The notes under the pieces were generated by a model that was not told where the DNA came from, ran no database searches, and saw nothing but the letters and a program-made list of their open reading frames with translations. Position numbers and translations under genes: made by a program. A stretch of DNA of 64,000 bases from Dyella_A ginsengisoli (GTDB lineage Bacteria; Pseudomonadota; Gammaproteobacteria; Xanthomonadales; Rhodanobacteraceae), in the NCBI RefSeq assembly GCF_044904665.1, contig NZ_JADIKM010000006.1:248001-312000 (forward strand), read 5' to 3'. Every line of letters starts with the position of its first letter. Position 1 is the stretch's first letter. Shown piece by piece: positions 51,601-60,385 of the stretch.

Positions 51601-54600
51601 GGCAACAGCCTGACCACCGCGACCAACGGCATGACCGTGACGGTCAGCGTCGTCGGCAGCACGGCGACGGTTAGCGTCAGCAAGGGCGTCGGCATTTCCT
51701 CGGCGGCCGCGCAGACCCTGGTCGACGGCATGACCTATCTCGACGCCGGCAACGCTCCCACCGCCGGCAACCGCGTGGTGACGCTCACCAGCATCCAGGA
51801 CAACGGCGGTACCGCCAATGGTGGCGTCGACACCACGGCGACCTCGATCGCCGCGACCGTTACCGTCGTCGCGGTCAACGACGCCCCGGTGACAACCGCC
51901 AGCGGCGGCTCGGCGGCCTTCGTGGCGGGCGACAATGTCGCCAGTACGCCGGTGGTGGTCGATGGCGGCCTCACCGTCACCGATGCGGACAACGCCACGC
52001 TGGCCAGCGCCACGGTAGCGGTCACCGGCAATTTCCACAGCGGCGAGGATGTGCTGTCGTTTACCAACGACAGCGCCACGATGGGCAACATCGCGGCCAG
52101 CTACAACGCCGCGACCGGCGTACTCACGCTGACCTCTGCCGGTGCCACGGCAACGCTCGCGCAATGGCAGTCAGCCTTGCGCTCGGTGACCTACACCGAT
52201 ACCGCGATCACGCCCAATGCCGCCACGCGCACGATCAGCTTCAGCGCCAGCGACGGCACCGATAGCAGCGTCGCCGCGGCCCGCACGGTGACGGTGACGG
52301 CCACCGACCAGACGCCGATCGCCACCACCAGCGGCGGCACCACGGCGTTCACCGAAGGCAACAACGTCGCCAGCACCCCAGTGAACGTGGATGGTGCGAT
52401 CACACTCAGTGACCTGGACAACACCACGCTGGCCAGCGCCACGGTATCGGTCACCGGCAACTTCCACAGCGCCGAGGACGTGCTGGCATTCACCAACGAC
52501 GGCGCCACGATGGGCAACATCGCCGCGTCCTACAACAGCGCAACCGGCGTGCTGACCCTCACCTCGTCGGGCGCGACGGCGACGCTGGCGCAGTGGCAGG
52601 CAGCCCTGCGGGCGGTGACCTACACCAACGCGTCCGACACGCCCAATACCGCCAACCGCTCGATCAGCTTCGCAGTCAACGACGGCAGCAAGAGCAGCGC
52701 GGCGGCGAGCAAGACAATCAGCGTCACCAGCGTGGACGACACGCCGATCGCCACCACCAGCGGCGGCACCACGTCGTTTACCGAAGGCAACAACGTCACC
52801 AGCACACCGGTGGCGATCGACGGTGGCCTCACCGTCACCGACGCGGACAACACCACGCTGGCCAGCGCCACGGTAGCGATCACCGGCAATTTCCACAGCG
52901 GCGAGGACCTGCTGGCGTTCGCCAACGATGGCGCCACGATGGGCAACATCGCGGCCAGCTACAACGCCGCGACCGGCGTGCTCACGCTGAGTTCTGCCGG
53001 TGCCACGGCAACGCTGGCGCAATGGCAGTCGGCGCTGCGTTCGGTGAGTTACACCGACACCTCGGACGCCCCCAACACGGCCAGCCGCACCATCAGCTTC
53101 ACGGCGAACGACGGCAGCGTCGACAGCGCCGTCGCCACCAAGGTGGTCAGCGTGACGGCAGTGGACGACACGCCGGTGGCCACCACCAGCGGCGGTACGA
53201 CCGCTTTCACCGAGGGCAACAACGTCACCAGCACGCCGGTGGCGATCGATGGCGGCTTTACCGTCAGCGACCTCGACAACACCACGCTGGCCAGCGCCAC
53301 CGTGTCGATCACCGGCAATTTCCACAGCGGCGAAGATCTGCTGGCGTTCGCCAACGACGGCAGCACGATGGGCAACGTCACGGCCAGCTACAACGCCGCC
53401 ACCGGCGTACTGACGCTCACCTCCGCCGGCGGCACGGCAACGCTCGCGCAATGGCAGTCGGCGCTGCGCTCGGTGACCTACACCAACGGCTCGGAGCTGC
53501 CGAATACCGCCACGCGCACGATCAGCTATGTGGTGAATGACGGCACCGTCGACAGCGGGGCGTCGACCAAACTGGTCAGCGTTGCCAGCATCAATGACGC
53601 GCCGATCAACGGAGTGCCCGCCGGCCAGTCGTTGAACCAGGACAGCAGCCTGGCCTTCAACAGCGGCAACGGCAACCTGGTCGCGGTCAGCGACGCGGAC
53701 GCCAACGGCGGCATCGAGCAGGTCACGCTCACCGTCACGCACGGCGCACTGAGCCTGAGCGGCACCACCGGCCTGAGTTTCCTGGTCGGCTCGGGCAGCG
53801 GCGACGCCACCATGACCTTCCAGGGCACGCTGGCGGACATCAACGCGGCGCTCAACGGCATGGTCTACACGCCCACCGCCGGCTACCACGGCGTCGACGG
53901 CCTGCAGATCACCACCAGCGACCTGGGCAACACCGGCAGCGGCGGCGCGCAGACCGACACCGACACCGTCGCCATCACGGTCAACTCGATCAATCCGCGG
54001 GTCACCGATGTCAGCTCCACTTCCGCCGACGGCGGCTACAAGGTGGGCGACACGATCTATGAAACGGTGACCTTCGATCAGGTCGTCACCGTGGACACCT
54101 CCGGCGGCGCACCCACGCTGCTGCTGGAAACCGGCACGATCGACCACAACGCCAGCTACGTCTCCGGCTCCGGCACCAACACGCTGACGTTCGCGTATAC
54201 GGTGCAGGCCGGCGATGCCTCGGCCGACCTCGACTACGCCTCCACCGCCGCGCTCGCGCTCAACGGCGCCGTGATCCGCAACGGCAGCGGCGACAGCGCC
54301 ATCCTCACCCTGCCCACGACGGGCAGCGCGCAGTCCATCGCTGGTCAGAAAGCCATAGTCGTCGACGGCGTCGCACCCGCCGTCACCAGCGTGTCCGCAC
54401 CCGCCAACGGTACCTATGTCGCCGGGCAGAACCTCGACTTCACGGTCAACTTCAGCGAAGCGGTCGTCGTCGATACCGCGGGCGGCACACCGCGCCTGGC
54501 GGTGACGCTGGACACCGGTGGCACCGTCTACGCCGACTATGTGAGTGGTTCCGGCAGCACGGCGCTGGTGTTCCGCCTGACCGTGACTACCGGCGAGAAC

Positions 54601-56730
54601 GACGCCACCGGCATCCAGGTCGGCGCAACACTCGATGCCAACGGCGGCGCCGTGCGTGACGCCGTGGGCAACGACGCGGCCAGCGCGCTGAACGCGGTGG
54701 CCTCGACCGCCGCCGTCAACGTCGATGCGATCGCGCCCTCGCCCACGGCGATCGTGCGGACGAACCCCAGCCCGACCAACGCCGGCGGTGTGGACTACAC
54801 GGTCACCTTCTCCGAGGACGTGACCGGCGTGGACGTCACGGACTTCACCCTCGCCTCCACCGCGACGGCCGCGGGCAGCATCGCCTCGGTGACCCAGGTG
54901 GACGGCCATACCTACACCGTGCATGTCGGCACGATCAGCGGCACCGGCACGTTGCAGCTCAACCTCAACGCGTCGGGCACCGGCATCGCCGATGCCGCGG
55001 GCAACGCGATCACCGGCGGCCTGGCCGGCGCCAGCTACAGCGTCGACCGCGACGCGCCGACGATCACCAGCGTCAGCGTGCCTGCCAACGGCACCTATGT
55101 CGCCGGACAGAACCTGGACTTCGTCGTTCACTACAGCGAGAGCGTGACGGTCGATACCACGGCCGGCACCCCGCGCCTCGCGGTGACGCTCGACACCGGC
55201 GGCACGGTCTACGCCGACTACGTCTCCGGCAGCGGCACCAGCGCACTGGTGTTCCGTCTCGCCGTCACCGCCGGGCAGGCCGATCCGAACGGCATCGCGC
55301 TGGGCGGAACCATCCAGCTCAACGGCGGCGCCATCCATGACGTCGCGGGCAACAGCGAAGTCGACACGCTCAACAGCGTGGCGTCCACCGCCGGCGTGCG
55401 CATCGATGCGATCGCCCCCATCGCCAGCATCGCGCTGTCGGACACGGCCCTGAAGGCCGGCGAGACCTCGCAGGTGACGATCACCTTCAGCGAAGCGGTA
55501 AGCGGACTGACCACGGCGGACTTCAGCGTCGCCAACGGTACGCTCGGCGGTCTGAGCAGCGCCGACGGCGGCGTGACGTGGACGGCCACGTTCACCCCGA
55601 GCGCCAACGTCACCGCGGCCGGCAATCGCATCACCCTGGACAATGCCGGCGTCAACGATGCGGCGGGCAACACCGGCCTGGGCACCACCGCCTCGGCCGC
55701 GTTCGCCATCGATACCCAGGCGCCCCAGGTGGTGTCGATCGCCCGCAACGATGCGGCCATCACCAGCGGACAGCAGGGCGTGGCCTACACCATCACCTTC
55801 AGCGAGGACGTCAGCGGGCTCACCGCCGGCGATCTGCAGCTGGTGCTGGGCGGCAACGCCAAGGCGTCGATCGACAGCCTGGTGGCGGTGGACGGCCACA
55901 CCTACGTGGTCACGCTGGGCGGTGTGGCTGGCAACGGCACGCTGCGTCTGGATCTCGCCGCGGCCAACAGCGGCATTGCCGATCTGGCCGGCAATGCGCT
56001 GTCGTCGAATGCGCAGGGCGAGGTGTACACGATCGGTGGTGTGGCGCCGGTGATCCTCCCCGTTGCGTCGGTCACGCCGCTTGGGTTGCCGACGCTTGCG
56101 CCGGCACCGGACGCCTTCTCGCCGCTGTCGCCGGACGTGCTGCCCACGATCTATTTCCGCGATGCGGCGCCAATGACTTCTCCGGCGCTGCTGACCGGCG
56201 GTGGCTTCGACGGCCTGCCATTGTCGCTGTCGTCGCGCGCGAGTTTCGCCGACCAGGTGCGCGACGGCCTCGTGCTACCCAGTTCGCTGGAGATCACGCC
56301 GGGGCGTCCGTTCGTGGTCGCGTTGCCGGGGATGCCCGGGCGCGGCGGCGTCGTGCAGGTGCAGCAGGCCGATGGCCGTCCGCTGCCGGGTTGGCTGCGC
56401 TTCGATCCGGCGGCGGGCACGCTCGAAGGCCGGGCGCCGGCTGGCCTGCACGGCAGGATCGCGTTGCAGGTGCTGGTCATCGACGCCGACGGCCGGGTGC
56501 ACACCACCGTGGTGGAGCTGGATCTGTCCGCGCGCGACACGCGTGGCGCGGCCACCGGGTCGCCGGATCGGCGCACCACCGCGGACACTCCGCGCGCCGT
56601 CACGGCGGGCAAGCCCGCGCTGCAGGCCCAGTTCGGCCAGCAGCGACACGCCGGTCACGCCGACCACGCGGCGCTGCTGCATCAGCTCGCCGTCGCCCAG
56701 CGCCACCAGCCGGCACCGGTGACGCCATGA
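48634..56730 (+). CDS. Giant surface protein with LEPR motif, DUF4347 domain and Ig-like repeats (adhesin-like)
   Basis: 2698 aa. No classical signal peptide; instead a basic N-terminus leads to LEPRVMFDGA (residues 29-38), a motif seen at the start of many very large Gram-negative surface proteins. Residues ~100-247 form a DUF4347 domain with His156 (IITHGNDG) and Cys199 (LIYACDTAAG), spaced like a clan CD protease dyad. A beta-helix-like segment (~255-400) and a Gly-rich region (~410-575) follow. Then come Ig-like domains, four 143-aa repeats (1087-1658), more Ig-like units with repeated 'ANGTYVAGQNLDF', and near 2555-2645 a putative-Ig/cadherin-like domain (PLPGWLRFDPAAGTLEG). No RTX repeats or type I C-terminal signal are seen. 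Downstream exporter genes suggest it is secreted and held at the cell surface. Confidence 0.85.
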   Translation: MAWWKRSKPVRTPVENVRAPARRPLAMALEPRVMFDGAVAATAAQLPHGPEPAVAAGPHALAAERAEFRFAPAGLRPDMLATRPIAEHDIAPLAASSAGRDVLFIDARVKDADSLLTHVAAGTQVVFLQQGVDGLQQMADYLDAHPGARSVQIITHGNDGDLWLGSTYLSADNVGQHADALARIGADMQAGGDILIYACDTAAGAKGLSFVDSLASLTHRDVAASSNRVGAGYDWNLEVTTGSIEARPVLSAVDEAGYTHDLATITVTSNADSGAGTLRQAIIDASTSVSDTITFSSSMTINLSTITSGNSLLVVSKNLTIEGDIDGNGTPDVTLNGQYLGRVLEITSGSNVHLDGLVIEHGLVYGNGGNATSTSLSVLNGGDALGGGIFNAGTLTLSNSTVSGNRAAGGGGASYTNSNPASPGTFYGFGGGGGGGYSGRGGGSGGLASTSFTPGAPRTFGGSGTGGNGAEGFNNTSGAHFYGGGGGGATAGIGGYQGSSFGGGSGGSAGGIGGGGGGWGNSGGVSGKGGDAAGGIYNSGALTVLHTTISNNAAAGGGGAGCSYRGGAYVAGAGGVAAGGILNRGTLQIDASTANGFTGNAAQGGQRGENGASDPSRPLASSSANSYADSGGTQVTLPSVSSVSAITANGTYSPGDVISITVSFNQAVTVTGTPLLTLETGTVDHTASYSSGGGSNVLTFTYTVQSGDTSSDLDYVSSSSLNLNGGTIKDSAGGTHDASLALPTPGATGSLAANKDIVIVPDLAPVVANLNGDSVSYTEGGSAVFIDSGSNATVTDSDNANFSGGNVTVTIVTNRVSAEDVLGIQNQGTGAGQIGVSGSNVTYGGVTIGTFTGGTGTSDLVISLNASATPTATTALVHALTYTDSNSTDPATAARTVRVTVNDGSGGTSTASDVTVSVIGVNDAPTISATGGTPTYTENGAAVDLFSGVSISTVEAGQTVKALTFTVSNVSDGSNEILAIDGSNVALTNGNSLTTATNGMTVTVSVVGSTATVSVSKGVGISSAAAQTLVDGMTYLDAGNAPTAGNRVVTLTSIQDNGGTANGGVDTTATSIAATVTVVAVNDAPVTTASGGSAAFVAGDNVASTPVVVDGGLTVTDADNATLASATVAVTGNFHSGEDVLSFTNDSATMGNIAASYNAATGVLTLTSAGATATLAQWQSALRSVTYTDTAITPNAATRTISFSASDGTDSSVAAARTVTVTATDQTPIATTSGGTTAFTEGNNVASTPVNVDGAITLSDLDNTTLASATVSVTGNFHSAEDVLAFTNDGATMGNIAASYNSATGVLTLTSSGATATLAQWQAALRAVTYTNASDTPNTANRSISFAVNDGSKSSAAASKTISVTSVDDTPIATTSGGTTSFTEGNNVTSTPVAIDGGLTVTDADNTTLASATVAITGNFHSGEDLLAFANDGATMGNIAASYNAATGVLTLSSAGATATLAQWQSALRSVSYTDTSDAPNTASRTISFTANDGSVDSAVATKVVSVTAVDDTPVATTSGGTTAFTEGNNVTSTPVAIDGGFTVSDLDNTTLASATVSITGNFHSGEDLLAFANDGSTMGNVTASYNAATGVLTLTSAGGTATLAQWQSALRSVTYTNGSELPNTATRTISYVVNDGTVDSGASTKLVSVASINDAPINGVPAGQSLNQDSSLAFNSGNGNLVAVSDADANGGIEQVTLTVTHGALSLSGTTGLSFLVGSGSGDATMTFQGTLADINAALNGMVYTPTAGYHGVDGLQITTSDLGNTGSGGAQTDTDTVAITVNSINPRVTDVSSTSADGGYKVGDTIYETVTFDQVVTVDTSGGAPTLLLETGTIDHNASYVSGSGTNTLTFAYTVQAGDASADLDYASTAALALNGAVIRNGSGDSAILTLPTTGSAQSIAGQKAIVVDGVAPAVTSVSAPANGTYVAGQNLDFTVNFSEAVVVDTAGGTPRLAVTLDTGGTVYADYVSGSGSTALVFRLTVTTGENDATGIQVGATLDANGGAVRDAVGNDAASALNAVASTAAVNVDAIAPSPTAIVRTNPSPTNAGGVDYTVTFSEDVTGVDVTDFTLASTATAAGSIASVTQVDGHTYTVHVGTISGTGTLQLNLNASGTGIADAAGNAITGGLAGASYSVDRDAPTITSVSVPANGTYVAGQNLDFVVHYSESVTVDTTAGTPRLAVTLDTGGTVYADYVSGSGTSALVFRLAVTAGQADPNGIALGGTIQLNGGAIHDVAGNSEVDTLNSVASTAGVRIDAIAPIASIALSDTALKAGETSQVTITFSEAVSGLTTADFSVANGTLGGLSSADGGVTWTATFTPSANVTAAGNRITLDNAGVNDAAGNTGLGTTASAAFAIDTQAPQVVSIARNDAAITSGQQGVAYTITFSEDVSGLTAGDLQLVLGGNAKASIDSLVAVDGHTYVVTLGGVAGNGTLRLDLAAANSGIADLAGNALSSNAQGEVYTIGGVAPVILPVASVTPLGLPTLAPAPDAFSPLSPDVLPTIYFRDAAPMTSPALLTGGGFDGLPLSLSSRASFADQVRDGLVLPSSLEITPGRPFVVALPGMPGRGGVVQVQQADGRPLPGWLRFDPAAGTLEGRAPAGLHGRIALQVLVIDADGRVHTTVVELDLSARDTRGAATGSPDRRTTADTPRAVTAGKPALQAQFGQQRHAGHADHAALLHQLAVAQRHQPAPVTP
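51892..53607 (+). repeat. Four tandem 429-bp (143-codon) repeats
   Basis: Equivalent codons recur every 429 bases: 51931, 52360, 52789 and 53218. Each unit begins ATTSGGT(T/S)(A/S)FTEGNNV or close to it and contains TLASATV then TGNFHSGED and ATLAQWQSALRSVTYT. DNA identity between units is high, indicating recent duplication and scope for length variation between strains. Confidence 0.95.
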
Positions 56731-56795
56731 CCCGTTGCCCGATCGATTCGCGCCGACGTTCCCTTTTCGTTTCCTCTGCCCTGGAGAGATGCGCC

Positions 56796-58307
56796 TTGTC
56801 GCCCATCATGATGCCCCGGAAGATCCTCGCCGCCGCGCTCGCCACCGTCGTGCTCGGCGGCTGCGCCATCCACCCGCGTCCGATCACCGACGATGAGCGC
56901 AAGGCGGCGATGCAGGCCGACGCGCAAGCCATGTTCGGCGAGCAGGAACCGGTCGCCGCGCCGATCACGCTCGACGAGGCGATGGCTCGCGCGCTCAAGT
57001 ACAACCTCGACCATCGCGTGAAAATGATGGAAGAGGCGCTTGCCCAGCGGCAGCTGGACCTGGCCAACTTCGACCTGCTGCCGCAGCTCACCGCGGCGGC
57101 GGGCTACACCTCGCGCGACAACGTGCTGGCCTCGTCCTCGCAGGACATCGTCACCGGCCAGCAGTCGCTGGTGCCGTCCACCTCCAGCCAGCGCCAGGCG
57201 ACGCGCGCCGACCTCGGCTTCTCGTGGAACATCCTCGACTTCGGCGTGAGCTACTACACCGCCCAGCAGCAGGCCGACCGCGTGCTGGCCACCGCCGAGC
57301 GCCGCCGCAAGGTGGTGCAGCTGCTGATGCAGCAGACGCGCCAGGCCTACTGGCAGGCGGCCGGTGCGCAGAAGCTGCAGGGCCAGATCGAGCCGCTGCT
57401 GGCGCAGGCGCGCCAGGCGCTGGACGATTCGCACGCGATCGAGACCAAGGGCCTGAGCGATCCGCTGCAGTCGCTCGGCTACCAGCGCGAGCTGCTGAGC
57501 CTGGTGCTGCAGCTGGAATCCATCCGCGATGAACTGGCCCAGGCCAAGCCGAAGCTGGCGTCCATCATGAACCTGCCCCCGGGCAAGCCGTTCGAGCTGG
57601 CCCCGCCGGATGCGCTGGACACGCCCACGCTGGCGATCGCCCCCGAGGCGATGGAAGAAACCGCGCTGCTGCACCGCCCGGAGCTGATCGAGGCGAACTA
57701 CAACGAGCGCATCGGCCTCAACGAAACGCACAAGGCACTCGCCAAGCTGCTGCCGGGCGTGCAGCTGAGCGTCGGTGCGCACTACGACAGCAACGACTTC
57801 CTGGTGAACAACTCCTGGCGCGATGCCGGCGTGCAGGTCAGCTGGAACCTGCTCAACCTGCTCAACGCCAGGAACATCAAGGGCGCCGCCAAGGCCCAGT
57901 ACGAGCTCGCCCGCGAGCAGCGCCTGGCGCTCAACATGGCCGTGCTGACCCAAGTGCACGTGGCGTGGATCGACTACGACAGCCGCCGTCAGCAGTTCGA
58001 GCTGACGCGCGATCTGAACGACGTCGAGCAGCGCATCCTCGAGCACACCCGCAACGCGACGAACGCCAACGCGCAGGGCAAGCTCGCCGAGATCCGCGCC
58101 GCCACCAGCGCGCTGATGTCCGAGCTGCGGCTGTACCAGAGCTACGCGGCCTATCAGGGCGCCTACGGCCAGATGATCGCCAGCCTGGGTCTTGATCCGG
58201 TGCCGAACGCCGTCGCCGGGCACGATCTGCCCACGCTCGAAAAGGCCATCGCCGAGACTGAAAAGCAGTGGGAGCGCCCGCTGGTGACGGAGGCGGCGGC
58301 CAAGTGA
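56796..58307 (+). CDS. TolC family outer-membrane efflux/secretion lipoprotein
   Basis: 503 aa. A lipoprotein signal (PRKILAAALATVVLGGCAIH) is followed by two outer_membrane efflux protein repeats: long periplasmic helices (EAMARALKYNLDHRVKMMEE, TRQAYWQAAGAQKLQGQIEP, RRQQFELTRDLNDVEQRILE) and beta-strand segments (TAAAGYTSRD, QLSVGAHYDSND). It should form the trimeric outer-membrane channel of the exporter. Start: TTG 56796 with GGAGAG seven bases upstream is preferred. ATG 56727, overlapping the giant gene's stop as ATGA, and ATG 56808 are alternatives. Its stop overlaps the next gene by GTGA. Confidence 0.9.
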   Translation: MSPIMMPRKILAAALATVVLGGCAIHPRPITDDERKAAMQADAQAMFGEQEPVAAPITLDEAMARALKYNLDHRVKMMEEALAQRQLDLANFDLLPQLTAAAGYTSRDNVLASSSQDIVTGQQSLVPSTSSQRQATRADLGFSWNILDFGVSYYTAQQQADRVLATAERRRKVVQLLMQQTRQAYWQAAGAQKLQGQIEPLLAQARQALDDSHAIETKGLSDPLQSLGYQRELLSLVLQLESIRDELAQAKPKLASIMNLPPGKPFELAPPDALDTPTLAIAPEAMEETALLHRPELIEANYNERIGLNETHKALAKLLPGVQLSVGAHYDSNDFLVNNSWRDAGVQVSWNLLNLLNARNIKGAAKAQYELAREQRLALNMAVLTQVHVAWIDYDSRRQQFELTRDLNDVEQRILEHTRNATNANAQGKLAEIRAATSALMSELRLYQSYAAYQGAYGQMIASLGLDPVPNAVAGHDLPTLEKAIAETEKQWERPLVTEAAAK

Positions 58308-59059
58308 GAGTCGGTGTTGCAGCAATCGTGTGGATGGCCGTGGCGCTGCCGCTGGCCGCGCAGACCAGCGATGCAGGGGCGCCGGTCGATGGCGGCAGCG
58401 GGCGCATCCGCACGCAACTGGTAGCGCAGAATGATGTGGAGATCTCCAGCGAGGTGGCCGCCAAGATCGATCGCCTGCCGCTGAAGGAAGGGGATGCCTT
58501 CGCCAGGGGCGATCTGTTGGTCGGCTTCGACTGCAGCCTGTACCAGGCGCAGCTCAACAAGGCGGCCGCCACCGCCGCGGCGGCCACGCGGCAGCTCGAC
58601 GTCACGCGCCAGCTGGCGAGCCTGCACTCGGTGGGTGCGATGGAGGTGGCGCAGGCCGATGCGCGCGCCAAGGAGGCGGCGGCCGATGCCGCCTACATGC
58701 GCACGACGGTGGGCAAGTGCGCCATCCGCGCGCCGTTCGCCGGGCGCGTGGCCAAGCGCGATGCCGCGCCGTTCGAGTACGTCACGCCGGGCAAGCCGCT
58801 GCTGGAGATCCTCGATACCGGCACGCTGGAAGTGAAACTCATCGTGCCCTCGCGCTGGCTGGCGACGATCGAGCCGGGTTCGCGTTTCGTGGTGCATGTG
58901 GACGATCTCGACCGCGACGTGGATGCCGAAGTGGTGCGGCTCGGTGCACGCATCGACCCGGTGAGCCAGACCGTGTCGCTGAGCGGCCGCATCGTGGGCG
59001 CGCAGGCGCAGTTGCTGCCGGGCATGAGCGGCTGGGCGAGCTTCCCCGGCCATCCATGA
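58304..59059 (+). CDS. Periplasmic adaptor (HlyD/RND-MFP-like) protein
   Basis: 251 aa. Signal peptide VRVGVAAIVWMAVALPLAAQ, then a lipoyl-like half (VEISSEVAAKIDRLPLKEGD, FARGDLLVGFDCSLYQAQLN), a short helical hairpin (~75-125), the second lipoyl half (IRAPFAGRVAKRDAAPFEYV) and a beta-barrel. It is shorter than usual adaptors and lacks the membrane-proximal domain. GTG 58304 overlaps the TolC gene's stop; its own stop overlaps the next start (ATGA). It would link the inner-membrane parts to TolC. Confidence 0.88.
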   Translation: MRVGVAAIVWMAVALPLAAQTSDAGAPVDGGSGRIRTQLVAQNDVEISSEVAAKIDRLPLKEGDAFARGDLLVGFDCSLYQAQLNKAAATAAAATRQLDVTRQLASLHSVGAMEVAQADARAKEAAADAAYMRTTVGKCAIRAPFAGRVAKRDAAPFEYVTPGKPLLEILDTGTLEVKLIVPSRWLATIEPGSRFVVHVDDLDRDVDAEVVRLGARIDPVSQTVSLSGRIVGAQAQLLPGMSGWASFPGHP

Positions 59060-60381
59060 GTACGGTCAACGCTTCCGTGCAGGGGCTGCTGGGCCTGCTG
59101 CAGCTCGGTCAGCGCGTGCGCGCCGCCACCAGCATCGAGGCGCTGGGCTTCGTGGCGGTGAACGAGACGCGCGCCGTGCTCGGCTACCGTCAGGCGGCGC
59201 TGTGGCGCGAGGGTTCCGGCGTTGCGGCGGTCTCCGGCGTGCCGCAGGTCGAGCACGACGCTCCTTACGTGCAGTGGCTGGCGCGGCTGTTCCGCGCGCT
59301 GGGTCCCGTGCATGCGCCGCGCGTGCTGGATCCGGCCACGCTGCCCGCGCTGGTCGCCGAGGAGTGGACGACCTGGCTGCCGCTGCACGCGCTGGTGATG
59401 CCGCTGCCGCAGGCCGGCGGCGGGCCGCAGGCGTTGCTGCTGTTGGCGCGCGAACAGCCCTGGCTGGACGAGGAGCTGGCGCTGGCCGGCGAACTCGGCG
59501 CCCTGCTCGGGCACGGCCTGTATGCGCTGCGTCCGCGCGAGGCGCTGTGGCGGCGCGGCGTGGCGCTGCTGCGTCGGCGCAAGGCGTGGTGGAAGATCGC
59601 GCTGGCGCTGCTGGTGGTCTGCCTGATCCCGGTGCGGCTGTCGGCGCTGGCGCCGGCCGAAGTGACGCCGGTGGACCCGTTCGTGGTACGCGCGCCGCTG
59701 GACGGCGTGATCGACAGCCTGAAAGTGGTGCCGAACCAGCCGGTGAAAACCGGCGCGCTGCTGTTCAACCTCGACGCGACCACGCTGCGCAGCCGCTATG
59801 CCAGTGCCCGCAAGGCGTACGAGACGGCCCAGGAGGAGTACCGGCAGAGCGCGCAGCAGGCGGTCACCGACGACAAGAGCAAGCTGCAGATGGCCGAGCG
59901 TCGCGGCGACCTCGCACAGAAGGCAGTCGACGTGGCGTACAGCGCCGACCAGCTCGCCCGCGTGCAGGTGAAGGCCGAGCGTGACGGCGTGGCCGTATTC
60001 GCCGACGTCAACGACTGGACCGGCAAGGCCGTGGTGGTGGGCGAAAAGGTGCTGGTGCTGGCCGATCCGGCGGGGGTCGAACTGACCGGCTTCCTGCCGG
60101 TAGGTGACCAGATCGCGCTGGCGCCCGGCGCGGACGTCACGTTCTATCCCAAGGCCTCACCGTTCACCGCCTATCACGCGACCGTGGAGAGCGTGGCCTA
60201 CAAGGCAACGCCGACCGACGAGGCCGTGCTGGCCTATCGCGTGAAAGCGCGCTTCGCTGCCGGCGAAGCGCTGCCGCGGCTGGGCCTGATGGGCACCTCG
60301 CGGCTGTATGCCGGACGCGTGCCGCTGATCTACTACGTGCTGCGCCGGCCGCTGGCCAGCCTGCGGCAGTGGCTGGGCTGA
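59056..60381 (+). CDS. Membrane-anchored HlyD-like adaptor with GAF-like N-terminal domain
   Basis: 441 aa. Residues ~1-165 resemble a cytoplasmic GAF-like domain (SIEALGFVAVNETRAVLGYR ... HALVMPLPQAGGGPQALLLL). One membrane helix follows (KAWWKIALALLVVCLIPVRL, ~177-196). The periplasmic part is HlyD-type: VRAPLDGVIDSLKVVPNQPV and KTGALLFNLD lipoyl segment, a helical hairpin (TLRSRYASARKAYETAQEEY ...), and a barrel (VELTGFLPVGDQIALAPGAD). The GAF-like part suggests cytoplasmic sensing or docking. ATGA overlap with the previous gene; the M50 gene starts 4 bases after its stop. Confidence 0.85.
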   Translation: MSTVNASVQGLLGLLQLGQRVRAATSIEALGFVAVNETRAVLGYRQAALWREGSGVAAVSGVPQVEHDAPYVQWLARLFRALGPVHAPRVLDPATLPALVAEEWTTWLPLHALVMPLPQAGGGPQALLLLAREQPWLDEELALAGELGALLGHGLYALRPREALWRRGVALLRRRKAWWKIALALLVVCLIPVRLSALAPAEVTPVDPFVVRAPLDGVIDSLKVVPNQPVKTGALLFNLDATTLRSRYASARKAYETAQEEYRQSAQQAVTDDKSKLQMAERRGDLAQKAVDVAYSADQLARVQVKAERDGVAVFADVNDWTGKAVVVGEKVLVLADPAGVELTGFLPVGDQIALAPGADVTFYPKASPFTAYHATVESVAYKATPTDEAVLAYRVKARFAAGEALPRLGLMGTSRLYAGRVPLIYYVLRRPLASLRQWLG

Positions 60382-60385
60382 ACCG

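Noticed and set aside
52171..55899. 1242-codon open frame antisense to the giant adhesin gene
   Set aside because: Its Gly/Arg/Val/Asp-rich repeats mirror the 429-bp repeats on the coding strand; no start signal or domain.
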